DNA of 64,000 nt from Novosphingobium endophyticum (GCF_014640675.1 NZ_BMHK01000003.1:124001-188000); one strand, 5' to 3'. Positions 8,107 through 17,724 are shown, counted from the first letter of the stretch. The notes: generated from the letters alone by a model not told the origin. A program made the numbers and translations.

Positions 8107-9233
8107 TTGAGGACCAACTGGTCACGGTGGACCACCGCCGAGCGCGGCGCATAGCCGAGCACTTCGGCCTGCTCGCTGGAATGAAGCCCGCGAATCGCCG
8201 CGCATTCGGCGGCGTCGTACTCCGAAAGGCCATGGGCGACGATCCTGCCGCCGGCCTCGCGGATCTCCACCGGATCGCCGCGCAGGAACTCGCCATCGAC
8301 CCCGGTGATCCCCTTTGCCAGCAGGCTCGACCCGCGCGAGAGCGCCGCCGCCGCGCCGGCATCGACCGTCAGGCTGCCCTTGAGCCGCAGCCGCCCGCCC
8401 AGCCAGGCCTTGCGCGCGCCGGTCTTGCGGCGCGGCAGGAACAGCGTGCCGATGTTCTCCCCGACGATGCGCGCCACCGGCCGGTCGTGATGGCCATTGC
8501 CGATGACGAGGCAGATGCCGGCGAGTTCGGCGATCTCGGCCGCCTGCAGCTTGGAGACCATGCCGCCCGAGCCCATGCCCGAATTCGACTCCGCACTCGC
8601 CATTGCGTGAACCTCCGGCGTAACCCCTTCGACCACCGGAATCATCGTCGCGCCCGGTTGCCTGGGATCGCGGTCATAGAGGCCGTCGATGTCCGAGAGC
8701 AGCAACACCGCGCTCGCCTGTGCCGCCTGCGCGACGCGCGCCGCGAGCCGGTCGTTGTCGCCGAAGCGTATCTCGTTGGTGGCGACCGAATCGTTCTCGT
8801 TGATCACCGGCACCGCGCCGGCATCGAGTAGCCGGGTGAGCGTGGCGGTGACGTTGAGATAGCGCCGCCGGTCCTCCAGGTCTTCCAGCGTCAGCAGCAT
8901 CTGCGCGGCGGTGAGGCCATGGCTGCCCAGCAGTTCCGCCCAGAGGCCGGAAAGCGCGATCTGCCCCACGGCGGCGGCGGCCTGCGCATCGGCCAGCGAC
9001 CCGCGCCCGCCCCTGTCCAGCCCCAGCGTCGCCGCACCCAGGGCGATGGCGCCCGAGGACACGACGATCAACCGCTGCCCGCGCGCGCGGGCCTCCGCGA
9101 TCTCCGCGACAAGCCCCGCAAGCCATTCGCGCCGCACGCCCCCATTCCCGACAAGCAGCGATGAACCGACCTTGACCACAAGGAGCGGGCACTGGGCCTG
9201 GTCGGCAAGATCGGAAAGGCGGGCGATAGGCAT
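8103..9233 (-). CDS. proB: Glutamate 5-kinase
   Basis: A 376-residue protein with an N-terminal amino-acid kinase domain (VVKVGSSLL, VSSGAIALG, INENDSV, GMGSGGMVSKLQAA) and a C-terminal PUA domain, the long form found in E. coli (367 aa). It phosphorylates glutamate to glutamyl 5-phosphate, the first and feedback-inhibited step of proline synthesis. The start at 9233 (MPIARLSDL) is where family homology begins; a longer frame upstream is unlikely. No strong ribosome site is visible before it. ProC lies 5 kb upstream on the same strand; proA is not in the window. Confidence 0.94.
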   Translation of the reverse strand: MPIARLSDLADQAQCPLLVVKVGSSLLVGNGGVRREWLAGLVAEIAEARARGQRLIVVSSGAIALGAATLGLDRGGRGSLADAQAAAAVGQIALSGLWAELLGSHGLTAAQMLLTLEDLEDRRRYLNVTATLTRLLDAGAVPVINENDSVATNEIRFGDNDRLAARVAQAAQASAVLLLSDIDGLYDRDPRQPGATMIPVVEGVTPEVHAMASAESNSGMGSGGMVSKLQAAEIAELAGICLVIGNGHHDRPVARIVGENIGTLFLPRRKTGARKAWLGGRLRLKGSLTVDAGAAAALSRGSSLLAKGITGVDGEFLRGDPVEIREAGGRIVAHGLSEYDAAECAAIRGLHSSEQAEVLGYAPRSAVVHRDQLVLK

Positions 9234-9710
9234 GGAAGCCGAGCCTTTAGGAGAATTGCCGCGCGGTGGGAAGCATTTGCGCGCCGCGATCCGTGCCGAT
9301 CGTCGTGGATGAAGAACGATTGCCGGTTCGCCGGGAAACAGGATCGACACGCTGTTGTCGCGAGGTGACAGTCAGGTTTGCACAGTCCTGAAGCGAAAAA
9401 CTCCCCCTCCCGGACCGGGCGCGACAAGGCGCCTCCCGAAAAGTAACTGGCGCGAATTCGGAAAGGACGGCGAAGCTGACGATGCGCAAGAGCGCGGCGA
9501 GACTAAGTCAGGCGTCGGCGATGTGGGAAACGGTTTGGGGGTGTGGCGGGTTTGTTGCCGGGTCCGGTCAGGCAGGTTTCGGACGACTGGGGCAAATAGC
9601 TGCCCTACATTCAGGTTGCCAAGTTACGGTGGCTCACGACCCACTGCGGACAATCTCCGCGTTTCGAATCCGTCGGCTGGAGCCTTTGGCCAGACTGCGG
9701 GGCGAAACGA
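9234..9710. other. Intergenic region, no gene recognised
   Basis: About 480 bases between the proB start and the histidine-kinase stop. It must contain the proB promoter and any kinase terminator. I see no convincing coding frame, strong hairpin with a U tract, or repeat. Confidence 0.5.
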
Positions 9711-10730
9711 TTAGCGATGGATGATCGACACCAGGTAGCCAGGATTGGCGTCGGTCACTTCGACCGTGGCCGAGAGCTGGGCGGCAAGCGCATTCACGAT
9801 CCCGGTTCCAAGGCCGGGCTTGCCACTCGGGTGGTCGCCTTGAATTCCCACCCCATCGTCGGCGACGGTCAGAATCCATCCATCGGCCATCGTGTGAAAC
9901 CCGATCTTGATCGCGCCCTTCGCTTGGCCGGAATAGCCATGCTTGAGTGCGTTGATTACCAGTTCGGTGACGATCAGGCCCATGCTGACAGACCTGTCGG
10001 CAGCGGTAACGCTGTCATCCACGTCGACCGTCAGGGATAGCTGCCCGGGATCGGCAATCATCGAAGCCCCGATGCTGGCGCATAGTTCGGTGAAATAGGG
10101 ACGCAGCGCAACTTCACCCGTGCCTGTGGAAGCAAGTTGGCGTTGCAGGGTGGCGATTGACATGACCCGGTGATGGGCCTCGCGAAGGTGGGCCCGCGTC
10201 TCTTCTGACTGGACGCGGCGCACGCTCTGCATGAGCACGCTCGCGATGATCTGCAGGCTGTTGGCGACACGGTGGTTCAATTCGCGAACCAGCATGTGCT
10301 TCTCCTGCACCAGCGTATCGTTGGCGCGCTGGGCCTGACGGGCCTCGGTGACGTCGGTCACGGCCACCACGAGGCGCAGAGCCTCGTCGTCATCGTGGTC
10401 AAGCACGTGGGCGTTGATGACAAGATTGCGCGTCGGGTCACCAGCGCGCTTCAGGTCCATCTCGTAGGCGTTGATTGCGGCACTTCCCGCAGCCGTCGCC
10501 GTCAGCAACGACCTCAATTGCGGGATTTCCCATTCGCCATCGCCCAGCGCGAACAGCTCCTTGCCGACCACTCTGTCGCAGTCGAGCGAAAAACTGCGGC
10601 AGAACGAACCGCTGGCGGCCTTCACTACCAGTTGCTCGTTCAGCAGGATCAGCGGGGTGCTGGACGACATGACGAGCGCCATCCCCAGGCTGCTCGATGA
10701 TTCGGGTTTCAAGGGCGTAAAGAATTCCAT
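9711..10730 (-). CDS. PAS-containing sensor histidine kinase of the HWE/HisKA_2 type
   Basis: A 339-residue soluble kinase. Residues 20-130 form a PAS-like sensor ending in the typical VVAVTDVTEARQAQ. A HisKA_2 dimerisation/phosphoacceptor region follows with H153 in RELNHRVANSLQIIASVL. The ATPase domain has the N-box (TELVINALKHGY), DDGVGIQ and GLGTGIV. No transmembrane segment is visible. HWE/HisKA_2 kinases in alphaproteobacteria often feed the general stress (PhyR) or light/oxygen responses, but no response regulator is adjacent, so it is an orphan. The start is placed at 10730 (MEFFTPLKPE); an upstream frame to 11051 has no family similarity. Confidence 0.85.
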   Translation of the reverse strand: MEFFTPLKPESSSSLGMALVMSSSTPLILLNEQLVVKAASGSFCRSFSLDCDRVVGKELFALGDGEWEIPQLRSLLTATAAGSAAINAYEMDLKRAGDPTRNLVINAHVLDHDDDEALRLVVAVTDVTEARQAQRANDTLVQEKHMLVRELNHRVANSLQIIASVLMQSVRRVQSEETRAHLREAHHRVMSIATLQRQLASTGTGEVALRPYFTELCASIGASMIADPGQLSLTVDVDDSVTAADRSVSMGLIVTELVINALKHGYSGQAKGAIKIGFHTMADGWILTVADDGVGIQGDHPSGKPGLGTGIVNALAAQLSATVEVTDANPGYLVSIIHR

Positions 10731-11093
10731 GGCCGAAGCCTTCGGAAGTCGGAGACTCGCGGTGCGAAAGCCATACCCGACGTTCGCTCGTTCATCGATT
10801 CTGCCGGCGAACACGGAAGAAACGGTGAAACTATCACAGATCGGAGCGAAGCGCCCTACGCAAAATGTTGGGGCGGTGGCGCGGCTCGAATGTCCACGAA
10901 ATGTCCGCTTTCCCCCTTCTATTTTTCGCGATCCAATCGGCCAGACCAGGGACGGCTGCCGGTCCGGTTTCGGGAGAGGCGCCGCACCTGGGCAATGACC
11001 GGAAAGTCGCGCAAACCTGCCACACGCGTTCCGACACCGCCCCTCGCCCATTACTCTGCGCGCGGTCCCGCGCCCGGCGGGGCAAGGCTTCGC
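10731..11093. other. Intergenic region, no gene recognised
   Basis: About 360 bases between the obgE stop and the histidine-kinase start. A short tandem, TGTCCACGAAATGTCC, occurs near 10890, but no coding frame or clear terminator was identified. The kinase promoter presumably lies here. Confidence 0.45.
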
Positions 11094-12149
11094 TCAAATC
11101 GGGGACCAGGGCTGCTCGTCGGCCTCTTCCCGCTCGCCCTCGGGCCGCTCGGTGACGGTCGCGGCGGGGAGGTGTTCGATCACCGCGTCGAGCAGCCGGG
11201 CCATGCCCTTGCCCGTCGCGCCGGAGATGGGGAACACTTCATGCGCGCCGGCCTTGAGCAGTTCCTTCGCGTATTCTGCCGCCAGCGCATCGTCCACCAG
11301 GTCAACCTTGTTCAGCGCCACCAGCCGGGGCTTGTCGTCCAGATTGCCGCCATAGGCCCCCAGCTCCTCCTCGACCACATGCATCGCCTCGACCGGGTCG
11401 GTGCTGGAGATGTCGATCAGGTGGACCAGCACGCGGCAGCGCTCGATATGGCCCAGGAAGCGGTCGCCGATCCCCGCGCCCTCCGCCGCGCCGGCGATCA
11501 GGCCGGGAATGTCGGCCAGCACGAATTCGCGGTTCTTGTGGCTGACCACGCCCAGCTGCGGGCGCAGCGTGGTGAAGGCATAGGCGCCCACCTTGGCCTT
11601 GGTGTTGGACAGCCCGTTGATGAAGGTGGACTTGCCCGCGTTGGGCATACCGACCAGGCCGACATCGGCGAGCAGCTTCAGGCGCAGCCAGACCCACATT
11701 TCCTGCGCCGGCATGCCGGGCTGGTGCTGGCGCGGGGCGCGGTTGGTGCTGGTCTTGTAACTGGCATTGCCGCGCCCGCCCAGGCCGCCTTCGAGCAGGG
11801 ACACGCGCTGGCCCGCCTCGGTCAGGTCGGCCAGAACCATCTCGCGATCCTCATCGTCGATGACCTGCGTGCCCACGGGCACCTTGATGACCAGATCCTT
11901 GCCCGCCGCGCCATTGCGGTTCTTGCCCATGCCGTGGCCGCCGCGCGGGGCCTTGAAGTGCTGGGTATAGCGGAAGTCGATCAGGGTGTTCAGGCCCGCG
12001 ACCGCCTCGAAGATCACGTCGCCGCCCTTGCCGCCGTTGCCGCCGTCCGGGCCGCCGTACTCGACGTACTTCTCCCGCCGGAAGCTCACCGCCCCCGGCC
12101 CGCCCGCGCCGGAGCGGATGTAGATCTTGGCCTGGTCGAGAAAATGCAT
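11094..12149 (-). CDS. obgE: Obg GTPase
   Basis: A 351-residue ribosome-associated GTPase. Residues 1-155 form the Gly-rich Obg fold, beginning [17 protein letters not shown] and rich in GGxGG repeats. The G domain follows with G1 [11 protein letters not shown]3 [13 protein letters not shown]4 NKVDL and G5 SGATG. Obg binds the 50S subunit, acts in late assembly, and links to stringent response and chromosome segregation. The start at 12149 matches the universal N-terminus; an upstream frame runs into the tRNA-Ala gene and is not coding. It follows the tRNA terminator, so it likely has its own promoter in 12150-12245. Confidence 0.96.
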   Translation of the reverse strand: MHFLDQAKIYIRSGAGGPGAVSFRREKYVEYGGPDGGNGGKGGDVIFEAVAGLNTLIDFRYTQHFKAPRGGHGMGKNRNGAAGKDLVIKVPVGTQVIDDEDREMVLADLTEAGQRVSLLEGGLGGRGNASYKTSTNRAPRQHQPGMPAQEMWVWLRLKLLADVGLVGMPNAGKSTFINGLSNTKAKVGAYAFTTLRPQLGVVSHKNREFVLADIPGLIAGAAEGAGIGDRFLGHIERCRVLVHLIDISSTDPVEAMHVVEEELGAYGGNLDDKPRLVALNKVDLVDDALAAEYAKELLKAGAHEVFPISGATGKGMARLLDAVIEHLPAATVTERPEGEREEADEQPWSPI

Positions 12150-12245
12150 GGCGTCCTTATCCGGCGGATTGGCAAACGTGTCGAGTGCGGTGATGCTACG
12201 TCGCCGGGCCGGTGCCGCACACCGAGTGCGGCAAACGCACCCCAT

Positions 12246-12278
12246 AAAAACGCGAACGGCCGCAGCAGTGTGCGGCCG
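12246..12278 (-). terminator. Rho-independent terminator after tRNA-Ala
   Basis: An exact 8-bp stem (CGGCCGCA at 12257-12264 with TGCGGCCG at 12271-12278) encloses a 6-nt loop. Read on the minus strand, it is followed by a T-rich tail ending in TTTTT. It sits 22 nt past the tRNA 3' end and separates the tRNA from obgE. Confidence 0.75.
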
Positions 12279-12299
12279 GTCAGCGGGAACAGCACTTAC

Positions 12300-12375
<76 letters not shown>

Positions 12376-12422
12376 GTTCCAGTATCGACGCGAAGCGGGC
12401 CTCCCGCATCGCGAGCGGCCCC

Positions 12423-12449
12423 CTTAGCGAAGAGATCCCGCGCTTGAAA
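12423..12449 (-). promoter_or_regulatory. Probable tRNA-Ala promoter
   Basis: On the minus strand, TTTCAA (12444-12449) is followed after 15 nt by GCTAAG (12423-12428), about 48 nt before the tRNA. The same layout (TTGCAG, 15 nt, GCTAGT) precedes the tRNA-Gly gene at 52964, which supports both as housekeeping promoters. Confidence 0.35.
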
Positions 12450-12498
12450 GAGCAAAAATGCGCGGGCCGGATTTTCGTCCCTCCCCTGCACGGGGAAC

Positions 12499-13362
12499 CT
12501 ATTGCGTTGAAGCATCCGCCCCTTGCTGCGATGATTCGACCACTTGCGGCGGCAAGATTATCGCCTGCTGCGGGAGCGTTATGGCCGGCTGGGGCGGCGC
12601 CGCCGTCGGTGCCGGAAGCGTCACGGAAGGCTGCGCGGCCTGTTGTCCGATTTCGGCCTGCTGTTCAAATGTCGGGCGCACCGTGAGAAGGCCACCGCCG
12701 TAGCGCGACTGCCACGCCGCGAGATCGGCCCTATACTGCTCGAAGGCGTCGAAGAATGCCTTGAACGGCGCCTCCATCTTGGCAAGGCCGGTGAAGGAAT
12801 AGGCCTCGAACTGGCTGGGATCGACAGTCTGGAGCTCGGTGGTGAGGTCCATCGCGGCCTGGCAGAAACCGGCATCGACCGGCGGCAGCGAAAAGAAGTT
12901 GTAGACCTGGGTCTGGTAGGTCTCGCGCGCCACGATCGCCGCGCGCCCCACGTGCTGCGTGCGGAAGCTCTTGTCGATCTCCCTGTTCGCGGAATTCAAC
13001 GCCTTGGCGTAGACAGTGAGGAAGCGTTTGTAGCCTTCGAGGATCGGGGCGTACTGCACCTCGATACAGTTGAGCGCCGCGACATTGTAGGCCGAGCGCA
13101 GGTTCCAGACCGCCTGCGAGGTCGATATTCCCGAATTGACCGTCTGGCGCACGCCCAGATCGTTCGCCGGTGGGATGGTCATCTCGTCCGGAGCGCCCAT
13201 CGGCGGCGTCGGTTTGGGCGGAATGACCACGACCGGGGGCGGTGGTGGCGGCGGTGGCGGCGGGGTCGTGCAGCCGGAAAGAACAGCGATCGCCACGGCC
13301 AGAACCGGGCCGGCCATCCACGGCACCCGGCGCGCCAGTCCCTTCAACCTCGGGTTTTTCAC
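12499..13362 (-). CDS. Proline-rich lipoprotein, function unknown
   Basis: A 287-residue secreted lipoprotein. It has a positive N-terminus, a hydrophobic segment, and a lipobox (VLSGC) at about residue 31. The lipidated cysteine is followed by a run of ten prolines and further Pro-rich sequence (PPKPTPP). The middle part is helical and contains cysteines in AALNCIEVQ and DAGFCQAAM. No known domain is recognised. The GTG start at 13362 is backed by GGAG about 8 nt upstream. The polyproline tract would need EF-P for translation (general knowledge). It may span the periplasm or peptidoglycan, but that is a guess. Confidence 0.75.
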   Translation of the reverse strand: MKNPRLKGLARRVPWMAGPVLAVAIAVLSGCTTPPPPPPPPPPVVVIPPKPTPPMGAPDEMTIPPANDLGVRQTVNSGISTSQAVWNLRSAYNVAALNCIEVQYAPILEGYKRFLTVYAKALNSANREIDKSFRTQHVGRAAIVARETYQTQVYNFFSLPPVDAGFCQAAMDLTTELQTVDPSQFEAYSFTGLAKMEAPFKAFFDAFEQYRADLAAWQSRYGGGLLTVRPTFEQQAEIGQQAAQPSVTLPAPTAAPPQPAITLPQQAIILPPQVVESSQQGADASTQ

Positions 13363-13407
13363 CTTGTATTCTCCAACGAAAGTGCGCTGTTCCTATCTCT
13401 CCCGGCC

Positions 13408-13448
13408 GGCAAAGGAAATGCCCGGTGCGACGAACCGCACCGGGCATT
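13408..13448 (-). terminator. Rho-independent terminator after the BI-1 family gene
   Basis: A perfect 13-bp stem pairs 13417-13429 with 13436-13448 around a 6-nt loop. On the minus strand the 3' arm ends in ATT and is followed by TCCTTT. It lies 70 nt past the BI-1 family stop codon and ahead of the lipoprotein gene. Confidence 0.75.
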
Positions 13449-13518
13449 ATAGCACTTCGAAACTGGACTGTGGATTACTCGCTTCGGAAAAAACAAGCCA
13501 TCCGCGATGTCCGTCCGC

Positions 13519-14259
13519 TCATTCCCTCTGGCCGAGGAAGCTGAGCAGGAACTGGAACATGTTGATGAAGTCCAGATAGAGGCTGAGCGCGCCGAGCACG
13601 ACGGCCTTGCCCATGAACTCGGTGCCACGCAGCTCGAAATACTGGTTCTTCAGCCGCTGCGTGTCATAGGCGGTGAGACCCGCGAAGATCAGCACGCCGA
13701 GAATCGAAATCACCAACTGCAGGACGGTCGACCCCACGAAGACGTTGATGAGCATCGCCACGAGAATGCCGACGAGCCCCATGATCAGGAACGTGCCGAA
13801 GCCCGACAGATCCTTCTTGGTGGTGTAGCCGAACAGGCTGAGACCCGCGAAGGCCGCCGCGGTCGCGAAGAAGGTCGTCGCGATCGAGCTTGCGGTGAAC
13901 ACCAGGAAGATCGCCGAGAGCGACAGGCCCATGACCACACAGAAGCCCCAGTAGAGCATCTGCAGCGTCGAGGTCTTCATCCGGTTGGCGCCGAAGCTCA
14001 TGCCGAAGACGAAGCCGAGCGGTGCCAGCATGATGACCCACTTGAGCGGTGTCGTCAGCACCTGCGCGGCCATGCCGGACGATGCGAAGAGCATCGCCAC
14101 GATGCCCGACAGCAGGACGCCCGAGGCCATGTAATTGTAGATCGACAGCATGTGCCCGCGCAGGCCCACGTCGTAAGCGGCCCGGCCTGCCGTGCGTCCG
14201 TCAAGGCTCGGAGACGCACCGAAGCCCGTGCGGGGCTGGGGGTCGTTCCAATTCGCCAT
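13519..14259 (-). CDS. Bax inhibitor-1 (BI-1/YccA) family membrane protein
   Basis: A 246-residue protein with a short cytoplasmic N-terminus and seven predicted hydrophobic helices, typical of the BI-1/YccA/LFG family. Conserved features include the early Arg-rich stretch, helix ends such as FGMSFGANRM, and the C-terminal TAYDTQRLKNQY. E. coli YccA modulates the FtsH protease; other members are calcium-leak channels. The function here is not proven. AGGGAG precedes the ATG at 14259, which is where homology starts. It lies downstream of proC on the same strand with a 127-nt gap. Confidence 0.92.
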   Translation of the reverse strand: MANWNDPQPRTGFGASPSLDGRTAGRAAYDVGLRGHMLSIYNYMASGVLLSGIVAMLFASSGMAAQVLTTPLKWVIMLAPLGFVFGMSFGANRMKTSTLQMLYWGFCVVMGLSLSAIFLVFTASSIATTFFATAAAFAGLSLFGYTTKKDLSGFGTFLIMGLVGILVAMLINVFVGSTVLQLVISILGVLIFAGLTAYDTQRLKNQYFELRGTEFMGKAVVLGALSLYLDFINMFQFLLSFLGQRE

Positions 14260-14386
14260 TTCAAACTCCCTTTGCCGGCGCGCGCACAATGCGATGGGCC
14301 GGTCAGCGCTGAATATCGGGCCAGCCCGATCAATATTCAAGAAAAACCGGACATCGGGGCTTGTATCAAAATGTAAGCGGCCGAAA

Positions 14387-15208
14387 TCAGCCTTTCCGCG
14401 CCTCGGCCGCCATTTCCGCGTTGCGGTCGCGCGAGGCGCGCATGGCGGCCGCCACCACGCCGGCCAGCGCCGCTTCGGCATCGAGCACGTTGAGGCCCGC
14501 GCGGGTCGATCCGCCGGGGCTCGCCACCCTGTCGGCCAGTTCGCCCGGGGAGACCGGCGGCCGCGCCTCGGCCTGGGCCGCCGCGAGCTGGGCCGCGCCC
14601 TCCACCATGGCAAGGGCCAGGCGCTGCGACTGCCCCTCGTCGAGGCCCAGCCCCGCCGCGCCGGCGGCAAGCGCATCGATGAAGCGGTAGACGAACGCCG
14701 GCCCGCACCCGGCGAGCGCGGTGACCGCATCGAACAGGCTCTCGTCCGCCAGCCACTCCGGCGTGCCCAGCGGCTCCATCAGCGCCGTGACGGCGGCGCG
14801 CCCCGCTTCGTCAAGCCCGCGCGCGGCCAGCGCGATGGGCGACTTGCCGATGGCGGCGGCCAGGTTCGGCATGATCCGCACGATTCCTCCCGCCTGCGGG
14901 AAACGCCCGGCGAGGCTGTCGAACTCGACACCGGCGAGAATCGAGAAAAGCGCCGTTCCGCCCCCGACCAGCGGCGCCAGCGACGGCGCGACATCGTCCA
15001 GCCCTTGCGGCTTGACGCCCAGCATGACCGCGTCGAAGCGGCCGCCGGGCAAATCGCGAAGCAGCATCACGCCTTCGGGCACGTCACTGCGCCAGGGATC
15101 GACGACCGTGAAGCGGGATGCCGGAATGCCGCCGGCGAGCCAGCCCTGAAGCATGGCTCCCGCCATGTTGCCGCATCCGACGAGCAGGATATTCTGAAAG
15201 CGGTCCAT
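14387..15208 (-). CDS. proC: Pyrroline-5-carboxylate reductase
   Basis: A 273-residue enzyme with the N-terminal dinucleotide-binding motif LVGCGNMAGAML and the C-terminal signature ALAGCGPAFVYRFIDAL plus GLNVLDAEAAL. It reduces pyrroline-5-carboxylate to proline with NAD(P)H, the last step of proline synthesis. The start at 15208 is where homology begins, with GGAGGACAT directly upstream giving a strong ribosome site. It follows the YbjN gene by 95 nt and probably shares its transcript. Confidence 0.95.
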   Translation of the reverse strand: MDRFQNILLVGCGNMAGAMLQGWLAGGIPASRFTVVDPWRSDVPEGVMLLRDLPGGRFDAVMLGVKPQGLDDVAPSLAPLVGGGTALFSILAGVEFDSLAGRFPQAGGIVRIMPNLAAAIGKSPIALAARGLDEAGRAAVTALMEPLGTPEWLADESLFDAVTALAGCGPAFVYRFIDALAAGAAGLGLDEGQSQRLALAMVEGAAQLAAAQAEARPPVSPGELADRVASPGGSTRAGLNVLDAEAALAGVVAAAMRASRDRNAEMAAEARKG

Positions 15209-15303
15209 ATGTCCTCCGGTCGCGAAGCGGTCGTCGGGGTCGATTAGGACAGGTGCCCGGCGCTGCCAAGGGCCGCGTCGGGGAAACGGCTTGAGCGCGT
15301 GTC

Positions 15304-15822
15304 TCAGGCCTCTCCGGCCGCATCCACCATCGCGGCGGCGAGCGCTTCGGTCGGTGTCTTGTCGCCCCAAAGGATGAACTGGAACACCGGATAGAAGCGG
15401 TCGCACTCCTCGACCGCCGCCTCGACCACCATCTGCGCATGTCCGGGGCCGAGCAGCCCGTCCTCGCCCAGCATCAGCCCGTGCCGGTAGAGAACGACGC
15501 TGCCGCTGGACCAGACATCGAAATGCCCGAGCCAGAGCTGCTCGTTGATCAGCGCCAGCGCCTCGTAGACGGCGGCCCGCTTGCCGTCGCTGATACGGAT
15601 GTCCGGCAGGCACACCAGTTGCAGGACGCGGTCCTCGGGCCGCCAGATCGCCTGGAACTGGTAGGTTGCCCAGCTGCCTTTCACTTCCGCCGAGATTTCA
15701 TCGTCACCGGAATACTCGAAAGGCCAGTCGCGCGCCTCGAACAGGGATGCCAGCATCTCCACCGGAGCGGCTTCCTCGTCCCTCCCGATGTCGTCCTGTA
15801 CCGTTCTCATATATTCTGACAT
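15304..15822 (-). CDS. YbjN domain-containing protein
   Basis: A 172-residue cytoplasmic protein matching the YbjN/DUF1790-type fold, with the segments VEMLASLFEARDWPFEYSGD, GSWATYQFQAIW and LALINEQLWLGHFDVW. It resembles type III secretion chaperones in fold; in E. coli YbjN affects motility and stress. The biochemical function is unknown. GGAGGG lies 4 nt before the ATG at 15822. Pairing of a YbjN gene with proC is, from memory, common in this bacterial group. Confidence 0.85.
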   Translation of the reverse strand: MSEYMRTVQDDIGRDEEAAPVEMLASLFEARDWPFEYSGDDEISAEVKGSWATYQFQAIWRPEDRVLQLVCLPDIRISDGKRAAVYEALALINEQLWLGHFDVWSSGSVVLYRHGLMLGEDGLLGPGHAQMVVEAAVEECDRFYPVFQFILWGDKTPTEALAAAMVDAAGEA

Positions 15823-15924
15823 TCGCCCTCCGCGTTCGAGAGCATGGATGTCTTGCACGGGTGGGGCAGCACAATCCGGGAAGCGGAAAGGCCTGCGCAA
15901 AACTACACAAGTCTGTTTACAGCG

Positions 15925-15933
15925 TGTGGATAA
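15925..15933. promoter_or_regulatory. Consensus DnaA box between the SPOR and YbjN genes
   Basis: The complement of TGTGGATAA is TTATCCACA, a perfect DnaA box. It lies in the 150-nt gap that should contain the YbjN-proC promoter. A single box is weak evidence; a one-mismatch relative occurs at 19571-19579 ahead of ftsZ. Confidence 0.35.
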
Positions 15934-15972
15934 GACTAAACAAACCTTAATGCCGCCGGACCAGCAGCGCGA

Positions 15973-17724
15973 TCACTTCGCCGGGAGCACGTCGACGACC
16001 TGCCCCGCCGGGCTGGTCCAGGGCAAGGCTCCGTCGATGCCCTCCTTGCGAAGGTCCGCGACGAAATCGTTTGCGGCCTTGCGGGTTGCAAAGGGACCGG
16101 CGAGAATCCGGTTGGTACGCCCCATCTCGCTGACGTGCGCCTCCCTGCCCTTGAACAGTTCCGGGGCCTGACGCGTATAGCGACGCCAGTCGAAGGCGAT
16201 CGCATCCTTGTCGCGGCCAACGCCGATCTGCACCCAGATGCGGCTGGGATGCGCCGGAGGCGCCGGCTTCTTCGGTTCCTCGGCCGGCTTGGCCACTTCG
16301 GTCGGCTTCGGCCTGGCGGGCCGAATCCTGCTGATATCGACCGCGCCGGGAGCGGGTGCCGCCTGTGTCGCCGGTTTGCCGAGATCGGCGAATATCTCCG
16401 AGAGCGAGAGCTGCGTCGGCCCCGGCTCGGGCGGAGCTTCGCGCGCAGGCGGGGCAGCCGGCGCCGCTGTGCCGACGCGCGCGAGATCGAAGCCCGGCGC
16501 GGGGCTGGCCGGCTTTTCCTGCGCCGGCGGCGGGGCGATCCTGGCAGCAGCCGGCGCGGGATCAGCAAGCGCGACGCCCGCCCTGGCCGCCAACGGCGGC
16601 GAGGCGTTTACGGGCGGTAATTCCCCCTTGGCATCCACCGGCGGCAGTTCGACGCCATTTCGCTGGATGGCGGGCCTCGGCTCGGGCGGCGCGACCCGAT
16701 CCGCTTCGGCCGAGGCGAGCGCAGCCTTGCGGCGGCTTTCGGCAGCTTCGGCCTCGCGCCGGGCCTGCTCCGCCTTTTCGTCCCTCGATTTGCCGCTGCT
16801 CCTGGAGGTCGCGGTCGCAGCCGCTTTCCCGCTGCCAAGCTGCGCCCCCCGCGGAACCAGCGCGGCGTCCGCTGATGCAATCTTCGCCGGCCTGTAAGCG
16901 GCGATGCGTGGTTCGTCCCGGCCGATTTCGGACGCACGCGGGAACTTGCCGAGATTGGCCGCGGCGGCCTGCTGCGCCTTCGTCAGGCGGGGCATGTAGC
17001 GCAAGTAGGGCGCCATGCTTTGCGCCAGCTTTTCCGGCAGGATGGTGTTCGCGAGTTCCACCGCGTCCTTGGTCTTGCCCGCGATGGCCAGCGTGAAGGC
17101 GCGCGTCCGCCAGCCCGGCTTGTCCTGCCTGCGCAGCAGCGGCATCAGCGTCACCTCGGCGGCGTCCGCATCGCCGCCGATGGCCTGGCTCACGGCAAGA
17201 CGCATGCGCAACTCATCGTTGTCCTGTCCGCCCAGCGCCGCTTTGTAATAGCGCTGCGCCGCGGCATTGTCGCCGACGAGATCATAGGCAAGACCCCGAT
17301 CGGCCGCGATCATTTGTGGACCCGCGCCGGCCCGTTCAGCCTCGGCAAACACCGGAATCGCGGCCACCGGATCGCCTGAGAGAACCAGCGCGCGGGCCAT
17401 GCCCGCCTTGACCCGTGGATTGGTCGCGGAAACCTCTTCGGCCCGGCGATAGAAACCGATCGCCGCGTCGAAATCGCCAAGCGCGCGGGCCGCATCGCCG
17501 GCATCGATCAGGGCTTCGGTATCCCTGGGATTGCGGCCAAGGCGCGACAGCGCATCGTTGAGCGCCTTGGCGTCGTTGGTAGGCAGCGCCTGAACCACTG
17601 GCCGCGAAACCACCGGTGCGCTCTGGGCAAGGCCGGGCGACGACAGCAGGCACGCACCCGCGCCCAGTGCGCCGGCCAATGCCGCGCTGGAAAGGAATCG
17701 CGAAATTCTCTGCTCGAACCGCAA
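15973..17724 (-). CDS. Secreted TPR and SPOR-domain protein downstream of ftsZ
   Basis: A 583-residue exported protein. The signal peptide ends near SSPGLAQS. Residues about 45-250 contain tetratricopeptide-like helical repeats (ALIDAGDAARALGDFDAAIG, FYRRAEEVSATNPRVKAGMA). A long, low-complexity Ala/Pro-rich linker of about 230 residues follows. The C-terminal 80 residues are a SPOR domain (WVQIGVGRDKDAIAFDWRRY, then AGPFATRKAANDFVADLRK), which binds denuded septal peptidoglycan. Location just after ftsZ fits a septal role, though it is separated by 190 nt. The start is TTG at 17724; no in-frame ATG precedes the signal peptide. Confidence 0.85.
   Translation of the reverse strand: MRFEQRISRFLSSAALAGALGAGACLLSSPGLAQSAPVVSRPVVQALPTNDAKALNDALSRLGRNPRDTEALIDAGDAARALGDFDAAIGFYRRAEEVSATNPRVKAGMARALVLSGDPVAAIPVFAEAERAGAGPQMIAADRGLAYDLVGDNAAAQRYYKAALGGQDNDELRMRLAVSQAIGGDADAAEVTLMPLLRRQDKPGWRTRAFTLAIAGKTKDAVELANTILPEKLAQSMAPYLRYMPRLTKAQQAAAANLGKFPRASEIGRDEPRIAAYRPAKIASADAALVPRGAQLGSGKAAATATSRSSGKSRDEKAEQARREAEAAESRRKAALASAEADRVAPPEPRPAIQRNGVELPPVDAKGELPPVNASPPLAARAGVALADPAPAAARIAPPPAQEKPASPAPGFDLARVGTAAPAAPPAREAPPEPGPTQLSLSEIFADLGKPATQAAPAPGAVDISRIRPARPKPTEVAKPAEEPKKPAPPAHPSRIWVQIGVGRDKDAIAFDWRRYTRQAPELFKGREAHVSEMGRTNRILAGPFATRKAANDFVADLRKEGIDGALPWTSPAGQVVDVLPAK

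Noticed and set aside
10890..10915. TGTCCACGAAATGTCC tandem as an operator
   Set aside because: Only a short imperfect repeat with no obvious relation to a start site.
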